64,000 nt of DNA from Perilla frutescens. Its lineage: Eukaryota; Streptophyta; Magnoliopsida; Lamiales; Lamiaceae. The DNA lies in assembly GCA_026008535.1 (NCBI GenBank), contig BRKX01000014.1:42104506-42168505 (forward strand), read 5' to 3'. Shown here piece after piece: positions 10,561-21,777 of the stretch. The position numbers were made by a program, and so were the translations under genes. Position 1 is the first letter of the stretch, and each line of letters starts with the position of its first letter. The notes beneath the pieces are model-generated. The model searched no databases and was not told the origin of the DNA. It worked only from the letters and a program-made list of their open reading frames with translations.

Positions 10561-11704
10561 ATCTCACACTCTGTTTGTGGAAACATGTTTAGCAACTTGT
10601 TCTACCCAGTCGTGGGTAGTAGATACTGGAGCTACTGATCATGTTTGCATGTCTTTACAAGGGTTCCTGGTAAAAAGACAGTTGAGTGAGAATGAGATCA
10701 CCGTCTACATGGGCAATGCTACGAGAGTGGCGGCTGTTGCAGTGGGAGACGTTGTTTTACCTTTCAGTAGTGATAGAACTTTGGTTTTGAAAGATTGTCT
10801 TTATGTGCCTGGTTTTAGGCGAAACTTGATTTCAATTTCTAAATTGATTATGGATGGATATTCTGTTTCTTTTGATAACAAAGTAGTTATCTTTAGTGGT
10901 AAACATTTTATCTGTTCTGGCACATTGGATGGACACTTATACTTTCTTAAACCAACTGAAAACACTACGCATAGACAACTGTTGAATACATCGATCATAA
11001 ACCCTAACAAGAGAAAAGAACCTTCGGGATTGAATCAAACCTATCTTTGGCATCTAAGGCTAGGTCATATTAACCTTAAGAGGATACAAAGGCTTGTAAA
11101 CGATGGACCATTGACTTCTTTGGTACTGGAATCGTTTCTTTTGTGTGAATCCTGTTTGGAAGGTAAAATGACCAAGCGTCCTCTCCAGTTAAAAGGAAAT
11201 AGATCCGAAGGACTATTAGATTTGATTCACTCTGACCTATGTGGCCCTATGTCCGTTCAAGCTCAAGGAGGGTTCGAGTATTTCATCACTCTCATTGATG
11301 ATTACTCTAGATACGGTTATATCTACCTGTTACGTCGCAAGTCTGAATGCTTTGAGAAATTCAAAGAGTTTAAGGCGGAAGCGGAGAAATGAACAGGCAG
11401 AAGTATCAAGTCACTACGTTCTGATCGTGGTGGCGAGTACCTCTCAAGCGAATTGAGGGATTACATGGCAAAGAGTGGGATTACATCCCAGTTGACTGCG
11501 TCTGGAACGCCACAGCAGAATGGCGTGGCGGAAAGAAGGAATCATACATTGTTAGAGATGGTTAGATCGATGATGAGTTATTCTGAGTTGCCTATTTCGT
11601 TCTAGGGATATGCCCTGGAAACAGCAGCCTATATTCTTAACTTGGTTCCATCGAAATCAGTTCCTGCTACACCTACAGAATTATAGACTGGACGAAAGCC
11701 TAGT
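10561..11704 (+). pseudogene. copia-1 protease and integrase segment
   Basis: The aspartic protease signature DTGATDH is followed by the GAG-pre-integrase zinc-binding region (WHLRLGHINLKRI, CESCLEGK) and the integrase core. Asp of HSDLCGP lies before the TGA at 11390. Asp of LRSDRGGEY and Glu of GVAERRN follow it in the same frame, so all three catalytic acids survive. Two further TAG stops at 11603 and 11684 replace what are Trp codons in relatives (SFWGYALE and ELWTGRKP contexts). An open frame of 338 codons ends at 11392. Confidence 0.85.
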
Positions 11705-12844
11705 TTGAACCATATTCGGATTTGGGGTAGGCCAGAACATGTGTTGCACAAGGAAGCTGATAAGCTGGTTTCTCGTACTGATGTAAGGCTTTTCGTTAGA
11801 TATCCTAGAGGAACGAAAGGTGGTTTGTTTTATAGTCCTAAGGATCAGAAGATCATTGTTAGCACCAATGCTCGATTCTTAGATGAAGACTATGTCATAA
11901 ACCACAAATCAAGGAGTCACATCATCCTTGAGGAGTTAAGGAGTGGATCGAATCCTACACCGATTGTACAAGAAGAGGAACCACCAAACACTGCACAACG
12001 TGTCACAGAAGTACAGGAACTGCCTCGTCGCAGTGGGAGGGTTGTACGCCAACCTGATAGATTCATTGGTCTGGGAGAGGCTTCAGATTTCCTAGAGGGT
12101 CTCAATGAATTGGATCCCAGGACCTATGATGAGGCAATTCGAGATAAAGATGCAGATTCTTGGAAAACTGCAATGGAGTCTGAGATTGGATCTATGGATC
12201 ACAATCAAGTCTGGGAACTTGTAGAACCACTAGATGGGGTAAAACCCATAGGCTGTAAGTGGGCCTACAAGCGCAAGAGAGGATCTGATGGGAAGGTTGA
12301 AACCTTCAAAGTTAGATTGGTGGCAAAAGGGTATACTCAGAAAGAAGGGATCGATTATGAGAAAACCTTTTCGTCGGTAGCCATGCTTAAGTCAATCCGG
12401 ATTCTCTTGTCTATTCCCGCTCATTTGGATTATGAGATCTGGCAGATGGATGTCAAGACGGCTTTCCTAAACGGAAGTCTTGAGGAAAACATTCACATGA
12501 AACAACCAGAGCGATTCATTGCTAAGGGCCAAGAGCACTTGGTGTGTAAGCTTAAGAGATCCATTTATGGACTTAAGCAGGCATCGAGGTCTTGGAACAT
12601 CCGATTTGATGAGGTTATCCAGTCATATGGATTCCTGCAAAGTCCGGATGAGAGCTGTGTGTACAAGAAATGTGACGGAAACGTGGTGGCATTCCTCGTA
12701 CTTTATATTGATGACATCTTGCTTATTGGAAACAGTAAGAAGGCGTTGTCAAACATTAGGGTGTGGTTGTCCGAGCAGTTCGATATGAAGGATCTGGGTG
12801 AAGCCGGACATGTCCTTGGCATCAAGATCATTCGTGATCGCTAG
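11705..12844 (+). pseudogene. copia-1 integrase C-terminus and reverse transcriptase
   Basis: This is a 379-codon open stretch. It begins with the integrase tail (VRLFVRYPRGTKGGLFY), passes a Pro/Glu/Arg-rich linker (RRSGRVVRQPDRF), and enters RVT_2-type reverse transcriptase at about 12120. RT landmarks are ESEIGSMDHNQVWELV, CKWAYKRK, VRLVAKGYTQ, WQMDVKTAFLNG, KRSIYGLKQASRSWN and the catalytic YIDDILL. It stops at TAG 12842 just before the RNase H part. RT itself appears undamaged apart from the flanking stops. Confidence 0.88.
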
Positions 12845-13693
12845 AAAAGGATGTTATGTCTGTCCCAGGCGACTTATATCGATACAGTGCTAGCTAGATT
12901 TGGCATGCAAGATTCTAAGAAAGGTTTTATACCTTACAGGCATGGAATTCATCTATCCAAGGAAATGTGTCCCCAAACACAGTCTGAGATAGAGGAAATG
13001 AAGAAAGTACCATATGCTTCGGCTGTGGGAAGTTTGATGTATGCTATGCTATGCACTAGGCCTGATATATGCTATGTCGTTGGCATGGTAAGCAGATATC
13101 AGTCTAACCCTGAACAAGGTCACTGGACTGCGGTAAAAAACATTCTCAAGTACCTTAAACGGACTCGAGACTACATGTTGGTTTTCCGCTCTGATAGTGT
13201 AGTACCTTTGGGTTACACGGACTCAGATTTTCAATCCGACAAAGATCAGAGTAAGTCTACCTCGGGCTATGTGTTTACACTAGGAGGTGGAGCCATCGCA
13301 TGGAGAAGCATTAAGCAGAAATGCATTGCGGATTCCACCATGGAAGCTGAGTATGTAGCTGTCTCTGAGGCTGCAAAAGAGGCTGTCTGGCTCCGCGGGT
13401 TCCTAGCGCGCTTGGGCGTGGTTTCTTATTTGCCTAAGACTATCACGATATACTGTGATAACTCTGGTGCAGTGGCAAATTCGAAGGAACCAAGAGCCCG
13501 CAAGGCAAGTAAACACATAGAGAGAAAGTACCATCTTATACAAGAAATCATTAAGAGAGGAGACGTGGTGGTGGTTAAGATTGCATCTGAGGACAACCTG
13601 GCTGATCCATTCACGAAGAGCCTGGCGGCTAAGACCTTTGATGGTCACGTGGAGAAAATGGGAGTGAGATGCAGACCCGGTAGCACAGTTTGA
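12845..13693 (+). pseudogene. copia-1 RT tail and RNase H
   Basis: In frame after the 12842 stop, this segment carries the end of RT (PYASAVGSLMYAMLCTRPDI) and a copia RNase H with GYTDSDFQ, STSGYVF, MEAEYVAVSEAAKEAVWLR, CDNSGAVANSKEP, KHIERKYHLI and LADPFTKSL. The four acidic catalytic positions are present. It ends GVRCRPGSTV then TGA, and is followed after about 70 bases by the polypurine tract. Confidence 0.88.
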
Positions 13694-13759
13694 GTTGATA
13701 GTTTTAGATTGGAGAGTTTGCCAGTTAGTTATTATGCTTGAAATACATGCTTCAACTAT

Positions 13760-13770
13760 AAGTGGGAGAT
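13760..13770 (+). other. copia-1 polypurine tract
   Basis: AAGTGGGAGAT lies immediately before the 3' LTR, the expected plus-strand primer. A matching AAGTGGGAGA occurs at 9640 in the leader. Confidence 0.85.
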
Positions 13771-15217
13771 TGTTAGTTTTGTATACTGGAAGACTCGTCT
13801 TTGTATACTTTTCTGATGATATGATGATATGAAATGAAAGTTATTGCAGTCACTGTTTGCATTTAGATTATGTACTATAATTATTTTATGCAATGTTCCA
13901 TATACTTACATTGTAGATGATATGATGTGGGGAGTCACACGGTAAGATCGTATCATTAGAACCTTGTAATGTCTTAAACAACTCACGGCTTAGATGGTCC
14001 TGAACACACCATCGGTACACCGTAGAATAATCTGCTGAGTTAGTTTATCTTGACTAACTGATTATTCTAGTATACTAGTTAGTGTATTGAGGAGGATCAC
14101 GATAGGATACTATTCTCTGTCTCTGACCCAGTTACTGAGAGAATAAAGATCCACAGAGTTCGGGTTTTGAACTCATGTGATATTGGCGAGCATATGTGTG
14201 TGTTGTTTATTACTTTGATTTATCAATTGGTGAGATCTTTTCATAGATCGAATTCGATATCTTGGGTAATAACAATATATACATGATGTCTCGAGCAGTA
14301 TGCATGAGCACTGTGTCCTGGTGCGCCAGGTTGATGATGTTCTCTTGAGGAAGCACAAGTTCATGTTGAAACCCTGCCGGTGGAATTTATTCCGTACATG
14401 AATAAAGCTTGTGTGGTACTACTCAAGGTTTTAGATGTTGATTAATTATAGCTGTCAGAGGCTTACATAATTAATTAATGAACATTATATCTTAAACACG
14501 GGGAATGACTGGACTAAAGGAGAAAGCATATTCGTAAATATGTATTAAATTGGTAGGTCATTTTTACTTCTTTAGTGCAATAAAAGTAAACCTTAATTTA
14601 TTTAATTATATCTAAGTTTATTGGATATTGGATATTAAATAAATTAGTGGGCCAATTTAATATTCTTCTAGATCCCTGTTGTAGCCCAATTGACTGATAG
14701 TGGACTGGATATTGAACTTGAGATAGAGGCCCAAGCCCAGTAGGGCTGGAACATGAAATTTCGCCCCTCCCTATATATAAGGGGAGGGAGGGCACGAAAT
14801 TTTGAGGATGTTATTCATTGGAAATCAGCCCCTCTTTGTCTCTCAAAGTTATCCACAGATTTCACAATTCTATCTAGTAGATTTCAGCCCACTCTGAATC
14901 TAGATACAGTCCGGGAATACAACAGAATATCTTGGAGTAAAATCTATGGTGCTCGATTTTTTAAGGTGTTAGGTGGCGCCATACAGTGTTCATTCAACAA
15001 CAAGATTAGATCTTTAATCTTGTCCACAGACCGTCTATCGATTTGTAAGTAGATTCGTTTCTATGTCTTCCGCTTTATTAGATTAGAATCTGCTTTGCAT
15101 GCTTTTTGATTAGATTGTGATAAACATGCATGTTACATAAAATTATGATTTGCATGAACACGGATTAATGAACAACCAAATGATCCTGCGGTGGTTTAAT
15201 TCGAAAAAACCCTAACA
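13771..15217 (+). mobile_element. Copia-1 3' LTR
   Basis: TGTTAGTTTTG...CCTAACA, 1447 bp, colinear with the 5' LTR, followed by the GATGG target duplication at 15218-15222. Confidence 0.93.
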
Positions 15218-15961
15218 GATGGAGGATGATGAAAGGATCCACCCAAAACTTGAAGAATTTTCTTGAGAGATATGGTGGAAGAATCACCCAAAAAGAGAGA
15301 AGAAATGAAGGTGAAATGAATAAGTATGGTATTTATAGGTAGAAATCCGGCACAGCTCGCGCGACCGCGCGAGGGGGCTCTCGGCCCAGGCTTCCCGCGC
15401 CCGCGCAGCCAGCGCCGGCGCGCGCGTCTTGCCCGCCCCGCAGGTGCGCAGCCTCCTACGGGCGCGCACCACCCCGTGGGCGCGCGGCGTGCCAATCACG
15501 ACTCCCTTTAGTATTTTGACTCCCAGACATTTCCAACACCCTTTAACACGACTTAGATTTTCAAAACGCTTTTAATACTTTCCGAAAAAGCAGGGGGCGT
15601 TGCGCCCTAGCCCCTATCGGGGCGCTTCGCCCCCTGGATCCCCGACTTGCTGACCGGGCAACGAGACCCCCGATCAACTCAGCATTGGGGTGTTCAAGGT
15701 ATGGCAATCATAAAATTAAATGCAATAACATTCATCCTTTAACACATAACTCGACACTTTAGTATTTAAAATTCAAACTGTATTCTATACTCAGTATAAT
15801 ACCACTGTGTGCTATGACGTATCGGGTCGAGAGGAACAACCTGCATAAAATAACGACATAATATAAACATACTCACTTGATTAATATTCAAATAATATCA
15901 ATTCAAAACCATTTTCCAAAAATTATAATTCATAATTTAGAAAAAGGATCGGGGTATCACA
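15218..15961 (-). mobile_element. A0 3' LTR, fragment 2 (right of copia-1), including U3
   Basis: This fragment continues the LTR broken at 6278 and matches 31003-31726. On the minus strand it starts TGTGATACCCCGATCC at 15961. It contains a GC-rich stretch (15345-15490), GGGGCG hairpins (15590-15640) and a minus-strand TATA (CTATAAATACC) near 15330-15340. Its U3 core differs from that of A1 and A2. Confidence 0.85.
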
Positions 15962-15974
15962 ATCTCCCCAACTT
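15962..15974 (-). other. A0 polypurine tract
   Basis: The minus strand reads AGTTGGGGAGAT directly before TGTGATACCC. The same tract precedes the A1 and A2 3' LTRs. Confidence 0.8.
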
Positions 15975-16490
15975 TTAAAAATTTCGTCCTCGAAATTAGC
16001 CTCTACGGGTCCACTTCGACTCCGCTGCACTTTCATTAAGGTAACCCCACAGGTTCGAAGAGTGTGAACTCTTCAATCTATCACGGCAACTGGGACTTCT
16101 TCATACATCTTATCTTAGGAGACTTGTACTGTGTCATATGAAATGACATGACTGGGATCAGACACGTATCGTCTAAGCAACGACATATGGAAAACATCGT
16201 GCACACCCGTAAAAATCGGAGGTAGTGCTAGGCAATAGACAACTTCACCTATTTTCTTCTAGGATCTCGAATGATCCCACATAACGTGGCTGCAACTTAC
16301 CCTTCTTCCCAAATCTAACCACTCCTCTCATTGGTGCAATCTTCAAGAATACCTTGTCACCAATCTCAATGCTCACATCTTTTCTCTTTACGTTGGTATA
16401 AGGTTTCTAGCGATCTTGGGCTATATTGACTCTTTTTCTTATCTTCTTCAAATCTTGAGCATCTTCTATCTTTCCTCCTTGTGAAATCTC
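15975..16490 (-). pseudogene. A0 integrase C-terminus and chromodomain remnant
   Basis: The minus strand carries the family tail seen intact in A2: IGDKVFLKIAPMRGVVRFGK, then the GPF/Y-like module, LRRYVSDPSHVISYDTVQVS and VHTLRT, with stops and substitutions. In chromoviruses this region tethers integrase to chromatin. The chromodomain end is more degraded than in A1 or A2. The upstream zinc finger and catalytic core are absent and unrecognised spacer sequence lies there instead. Confidence 0.75.
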
Positions 16491-17537
16491 TCTCGAAACA
16501 TCACTTAATACGATCTTCTTATAATCTTGCATTCGAGCGGACCTCTAGAAACTATTCGAGCAACAGAATAAAAGAAACATTTGCTAAAATTTCTCATCGA
16601 GCACTGGACGTGCGGTCTCAACGAGTCCATCCTTCTTTTATCTTGCTTGGATTTACTTTTGCTTCTTACTTTACTTCTCGCAGCTTTGAGAAACTTCAAC
16701 GAACTCTAACTAGACGACAACTCGAATAAACAGACACCTACTTCGATGGTTCCTTGCATGTTCTATCACGTTAAAAACTCGCTTTATCTTTATCTTTACT
16801 TCTTGAGGTTTGACTTCTTCGTCTTCTTGGGGCGTACTTTGTGATGCGCTTCTTAAATTCTTAACGCAACTTAAATCTAAACTTCTTCGTTGCAGTTGTC
16901 TCTTTTCCTTAAGGCAGTCGTCTGACTTCGTGGCTCCTGCTGGTGGTCACCATCGCTTGCAGGCGTAACGATCGCACGTCTGGACTTTTAACTGCACGCT
17001 CGGAACTTACATGCCGACATTCCTTAGATCCCCTCTAAGCACAACGAGCTGAGAAATCTTCTTGGAAACGCACATCCTAAACTTAAGAGAATACTATTTG
17101 GCACTTACTTCGATTCTACTTTCTACTAGGAAATAATATCTCTTATTCCTCCAACCTTGACTAAAAGGAATACTGCTATATACTCTATGCTCTATTCCAA
17201 GATCTACACTTGAGTTCTATGAGCGGAAACAGAATAAACGAATGCCTCAGAATGAGGGCTTTATCTTGATCAACAATTCTTTAACAAGCTCAAAAACTGG
17301 AAGAGATATGACACTAGGTTATATATGTCCAAAAACATTACCTTTTTAGAGGACATATAAACTTGAAGGGTTCTTGCATATAACAAAGATATGGAAGAAA
17401 TCAACGGTTAGCAACTGAAAATCGTGCTAAAATATTTTCATAAGGGCGACAACATAGCCTATCAAGGAAATGCTATTACTGATTCTTGATAATCGAAGAA
17501 GTATCATTCAAAATATTGCAAATTATCCCAGCGGATA
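16491..17537 (-). other. A0 spacer of unknown origin (part 1) replacing the integrase core
   Basis: This segment is homologous to 22429-23630 of A1 in opposite orientation and continues at 26735 beyond the A1 insertion. A minus-strand frame at 16505-16699 encodes a basic peptide containing KFLKAARSKVRSKSKSK, also present in A1 at 23412-23603. I recognise no integrase motif or other known domain. The shared boundaries show it was part of the family before the two elements diverged. Confidence 0.7.
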
Positions 17538-19858
17538 TGTGATACCCCGTCCCTTTTTCTAAATTATGAATTATAATTTTCGAAAATGAATTTGAATTAA
17601 TAGTGTTTGAATATTAATTATGATGGCATATTTGTATATTATGCCGTTATTTTAGTGCAGGTTGTCTCACTCGAGCCGATACGTCATAGCACAGTGGTAT
17701 TATACTGAGTATATAATACAGTTTGAATTTTTAATACTAAAATGTTGAGTTATGTGTTAAGGAAGGATTGTAATTGCGTTTAATTTTATGATTTTCCATA
17801 CCTTAATTTTATGTGATTTTGGTGTGTGCATTAAAGGAGTAGTAAATATGTTTTGAAAATTCAAGTTGCGTATTGTATGTGTTTTCGAAAATAGCATAAA
17901 TCGAGGGTCTCACTGAGTTTCGGTAGGGTTTCGTCCGGAGATCATAACTTTTGACTCGGTTGGAACCACGAGGCCCATAAGTACTCAAATCGAAGCACTT
18001 TCAAAAATCTACAGTCTGGGCGTGACCATCAGGTGCGACCTGGTCTAGGCCGCGTGGTAGAGGCTCTGCAACGCGACCTGGAGGCGCGACCCATTGGGGC
18101 CGCGTGACACCACTTCAGAGACCTATTTTTCTTTGTCTCGAACGCGAACTCCGAGGACGACCACCCCTAGGCCGCGTCCCGTTTCGGAAATTTCAACCTA
18201 TAAATACCACATTTTACTCATTTTCTCTTCATTTCTTACTTCATTTGGGCGATTTATCTTCCAAATTCTCTCAACATGTTCCTCAAGTTTTGGAGTGGAA
18301 TCTCTCATCATCCTCCATCATCTAAGGTAACTTCATATCCTCTTCACCTTGGTGATTAAACACCATTTCCATGTTGATTTGGATCTAGGGTTTATGCCCA
18401 AATTTTAAGGTTTTCAATTTCATTGATTCCCTTGCTTTGATATCTGAAACATATGGTTTATTTACTCCATTTAAGCTATATGTCAAGTTATATCGAATTC
18501 CAATAGTTCATTGATGCTAGAGTTAGGATTTTTGCCCTAATTTCCCCTTCTTTTGTTAATGTTGGTTGGAGGTGTTGTAATGGTTTTATGAAATTGATTT
18601 TCATATATGTTAGAGCCCTAGGATGGAGGTGCTTGTATTTGAAATATTGAGCTTAAAGGATTTAAATTGAGTCATGATCATGTGGTTTGAATGTGTGCAC
18701 GTAATGTGTTCGATTAAATATCTCAAAGAGTTTTAATGTGTATTTTGAGTCCAAAATCATAGTATGAGCTTGTATATCCATGATTGTGTATGTAGATATG
18801 TTTGAAGACCTTAAAACAAAGTATAGCATGAGTTTGGTCTAAATTATGATTTAATTGTATAACTCGACATCTAAAATGAAAAGGGAATTGAAGGATGCTT
18901 GGTGACGTATTGGGGCTCGAGGTGGACGACTTGTGCATGGCCAAGAAGTATTTCAAAGGTTGAGAAATTGTGAAAGCGTCTTATAAGGTGGGGTAACTCT
19001 AAACTGTGAACACGTGTAAGGTTATAGTTATTGTTGTGCTTTGATTGTATAAGTATGAAGGGTCTTCGGACCAGAGATAAAACAGACCCTTCCGGGCATA
19101 ACAGAGATCCTTCGGGGTCGATAAAGAAACCCTTCAGGGCAGAGGTCCTGTGGGATCGAATATAGACCTATTAATGTCCTCCCTGGGGGTAGTATGTCTG
19201 CGGGCATCCCTACAGGGCCAAAGATGTTCATTAACGGGGCATCATGATGTTTGAAACCTACGGGGTTGAGACTAGTTCTACAGAGTAAAGAAAAGTCCAT
19301 ATGTTATATTTTCACTTGTGCAATTGGCTATAACTGTTTACAGTGTTCCCCACTGAGTATGTTGTTAAATACTCACCCCATTCATTCAATGAATTTCAGG
19401 TTGAGGAGTGGAGGCTTGAGTAGGAGCGTTGTGAACACAAGAGAACCCCCACAAACTTGTGTTTTCTTTTGTGCTTTTGAAGTACTCATGATATTATTAT
19501 TACGTTAATCAGCCTTTTGTTTTATGATCAATGATAATTGGGGATGGAAATAGCCCGATCTTTTGTGGTATTGCTATGTTTAACTCGATATATTATGTTA
19601 ATGTTTTAAGGGCGGGTCGATTGACCTAGGAGCCTACGTTGTGTATATATATATATGTCGTTAAATTCCTATGCTATATTGGTTAATTTAGGGTGCTAGA
19701 CGGGTGGGTTGTCTAAGACCTATGAGCCCGATAGGTTCGGTGATTGTATGAATGATGTGGATGGGTTTATTCTATGCTTTCGTTAAATACTATGTTGTGT
19801 GACATGGTAGATTTTGATAGGTTGCATGTTATAATTGTGGAAGAAAAATTTATATTCG
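17538..19858 (+). mobile_element. A1 5' LTR (tail displaced by inversion)
   Basis: It matches the 3' LTR (24232-26729) from TGTGATACCCC to TTATATTCG. The last roughly 160 bases of the LTR are found inverted at 21612-21777. A TATA box (CCTATAAATACC) lies at 18197-18208 downstream of a GC-rich GCGCGACCTGG region. Confidence 0.88.
18197..18208 (+). promoter_or_regulatory. A1 5' LTR TATA box
   Basis: CCTATAAATACC, conserved in every gypsy-A LTR in the window (24891, 43875, 45832, 50775, and on the minus strand near 15335 and 31110). Confidence 0.65.
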
Positions 19859-20675
19859 CTATCTTGGAAAACCCCTCAATAAATCTTCTATAGTAGCCTG
19901 CCAATCCCAAGAAGCTTCGGACTTCATTAACATTTGATGGCGTCTTCCAATTGCTAACAGCTTCCACCTTCGACGGATCCACTTCGATTTCATTCGATGT
20001 CACCACGTGGCCAAGGAATGCCACTCGTTCTAACTAGAACCCGTATTTTGAAAATTTTGCATACAACTCTCCTTTCCTTAGCGTCTCCAAGACGATTCTG
20101 AGATGCTCAGCATGCTGCTCCTTGCTTCTTGAATAAATCAAGATGTCATCAATGAAAACTATCATGAATTGGTCGAGGTACGGATGGAACACTCAATTTA
20201 TCAAGTCCATGAAGACTCCCGGTACATCGGACAATCCAAAAGGCACCACCGAGAACTCATAATGCCCATAACGCATTCTAAATGCCGCATTTGGAATGTC
20301 ACTCCCATTGATCTTCAGTTGATGATTACCGGATCTTAAATCGATCTTCGAAAACTCACCGGCTCCGTTCAGTTGATCGAACAAACCTTCAATTCTTAGC
20401 AGCGGATACTTGTTCTTGTTCGTCAACCGGTTCAATTCTCTATAATCAATGCACATTCGCATTAATCCATTTTTCTTCTTCACAAACAAAACAGGTGCTC
20501 CCCATGGTGAAACACTTGGTTGGATCAATTTGTTGTCAAGCAACTCTTGAAGTTGAACTTTGAGCTCTTGCAACTCCTTTGGCACCATTCTATATGGAGC
20601 CTTAGATATTGGTGCCGCACATGGCACTAGGTTGATGGTGAACACGATCTGACGGTCAGGAGGAATCCCTGGCAA
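19859..20675 (-). pseudogene. A1 reverse transcriptase (inverted, broken)
   Basis: The gypsy RT reads on the minus strand: VSPWGAPVLFVKKKNG, MCIDYRELNRLT, NKYPLLRIEGLFDQL, FSKIDLRSGNHQLKI and AFRMRYGHYEF. A stop near 20192 is followed by the catalytic FIDDILI (about 20140-20160) and FLGHVVTSNEIEVDPSKVEAV...FLGLAGYYRRFIEGFSKI. A TAG also separates it from the upstream protease segment (FPD-stop-LPGIPP). RT is nearly complete in sequence but stops and the inversion prevent expression. Confidence 0.88.
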
Positions 20676-21120
20676 CTAGTCTGGAAATACATCGGGAAAC
20701 TCGTTCACCACTAGCACATTTGACACCTGGACTTCAGTAGACTTTGACTCCACGATGTTAACGAGAAATCCCTGACACCCTATCTTCTTCAACAACGTCA
20801 TTGCCTTCATTGTTGTAATGATTCTCTGCGTTGATCTCGTTCTTGTACCATAGAAGATTAGCTTAGGCTCACCCGGAAAAATCAAATTCGACCTTACGAT
20901 CACGACATCGAATCGTGGCATGATTTTCACTCAACCAATCCATACCTAGGATTACATCAAAATCACGCATCTCCAAGATATGAAGATCTGCTCTCAACAC
21001 TCTATTACTGGTTTCTGGCTTCAGGCCATACGCTATGTTGCTAGAAGAAACTCTCTTTCCTGAAGAAATACTGATCTCTAACAATTCACCACTGGCACAC
21101 TAGCTCGATAGGTTATTGTC
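20676..21120 (-). pseudogene. A1 truncated protease region
   Basis: The second half of a gypsy retropepsin is readable: VLRADLHILEMRDFDVILGM followed by DWLSENHATI, then a linker leading to NEFPDVFPD at the start of RT. The N-terminal half with the catalytic DTG/DSG is absent: the leader joins directly upstream of LEISISSGK. The same truncation occurs in A0 (28347-28760), so it is a family trait rather than damage to this copy. Confidence 0.8.
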
Positions 21121-21596
21121 ATTCTTAAGGCTAAATCGAGGACTACTAAAGCACTTTTCATCATTTCATAATCAAGAAAGCACACAACTTCCAAGATTTC
21201 ATTTCTTTAAAGCGTGTATCGGGAATTTAAAACATCATAGTTGATCGTGACAACAGATACAATTCATTCATCTTTATTGTCCAAATTTGGACCATTCTTT
21301 TCTTTTCTTTTGTCCAACTTCGGACAATTCAATTCTTTTCTTTTGTCCAACTTCGGACCATTCATTTCTTTTCTTTATCCTGCTATCACGATTTATTCAA
21401 CTCTTTAACTTCTTTAACTTCTTTCCCGACATACTCCATAATACACACCCCCATTTCATATTACTCATACTTGAAAATCTTTAAGAGTACATACCTTAGG
21501 ATCAGAGTCAAGCCGAGTAGCCGTCGTGAACAACCACCCACATTTCTCACACATAAATCAAACACATACAGAACAAGTCTACAGGAGCGTAGACCT
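21121..21596 (-). other. A1 leader (inverted), no gag
   Basis: Only about 0.5 kb separates the PBS from the protease remnant, where an autonomous chromovirus would carry gag of roughly 1 kb or more. No gag helices or CCHC knuckle can be read on either strand. It contains the GTCCAACTTCGGACCATTC tandem repeats at 21278-21375. Confidence 0.7.
21278..21375. repeat. short tandem repeat in the A1 leader
   Basis: Three imperfect copies of about 33-36 bp consist of TTGTCCAACTTCGGACCATT plus TCTTTTCTTT. A0 has two copies at 28993-29060, so copy number varies within the family. The plus-strand frame over it (21287-21484) is a repeat artefact. Confidence 0.8.
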
Positions 21597-21608
21597 GCTC
21601 TGATACCA
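21597..21608 (-). other. A1 primer-binding site (inverted)
   Basis: GCTCTGATACCA on the plus strand is the complement of TGGTATCAGAGC, initiator tRNA-Met type, three bases from the inverted LTR end. Confidence 0.88.
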
Positions 21609-21777
21609 CTTTGTAATGCCCCAAACTACTCCATTTGGCCACGTCACTTAACATACTTGTAATGCCCCAAACTACTCTGTTTGGCCACATCTCTTAACAA
21701 ATAATTAATTTACATGCATTAGCATTCTCATAATAAATTGAGCGGAAGCTAAGGTCAAATTGCATAATGAGGTACAA

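Larger units (their letters stand above)
10202..13693 (+). pseudogene. copia-1 gag-pol polyprotein, single frame with five stops
   Basis: The 1164-codon frame starts at the family-typical MALSNMSS and ends TGA at 13691. All domains lie in the same frame with no frameshift, but stops lie at 10367, 11390, 11603, 11684 and 12842. The order is short gag (about 10202-10560), protease WVVDTGATDH (about 10612), GAG-pre-integrase with paired His and Cys (11040-11190), integrase core with SDLCGP, LRSDRGGEY and NGVAERRN (D, D, E kept), RT with QMDVKTAFLNG and YIDDILL (12120-12840), and RNase H with YTDSD, AEYVA and NLADPFTK (12851-13693). Most of gag, including the zinc knuckle, is deleted between RLARHLEMKK and the protease. 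Function is lost, although the catalytic residues remain readable. Confidence 0.92.
6279..15217 (+). mobile_element. Copia-1: complete Ty1/copia retrotransposon with TSD, inserted in the A0 LTR
   Basis: The element has two LTRs of 1449 and 1447 bp (TGTTAG...AACA), an initiator tRNA-Met PBS, a 2.5-kb AT-rich leader, one gag-pol frame at 10202-13693, a polypurine tract and a 5-bp TSD. Domain order protease, integrase, RT, RNase H defines Ty1/copia. The frame carries five stops and lacks most of gag, so it cannot encode a complete polyprotein. LTRs differ by about two dozen substitutions over their first 600 bases by eye, so the insertion is not recent. Copia-2 belongs to a related family. Confidence 0.95.
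19859..21777 (-). mobile_element. A1 internal inversion (LTR tail, PBS, leader, protease, RT)
   Basis: Reverse-complementing this block restores the expected order: LTR end, tRNA-Met PBS, leader, protease, RT reading into RNase H at 21778. The left junction cuts the LTR after TTATATTCG and loses about 11 bases. The right junction joins GAGGTACAA to the RT coding sequence for RLTRKNEKF and loses a few codons (the SSPL region seen in A0). Confidence 0.85.

Noticed and set aside
15196..15511. Arg/Ala/Pro-rich frames on both strands as proteins
   Set aside because: They arise from the GC-rich U3 of the A0 LTR, which is open in several frames because it has few A/T stops.
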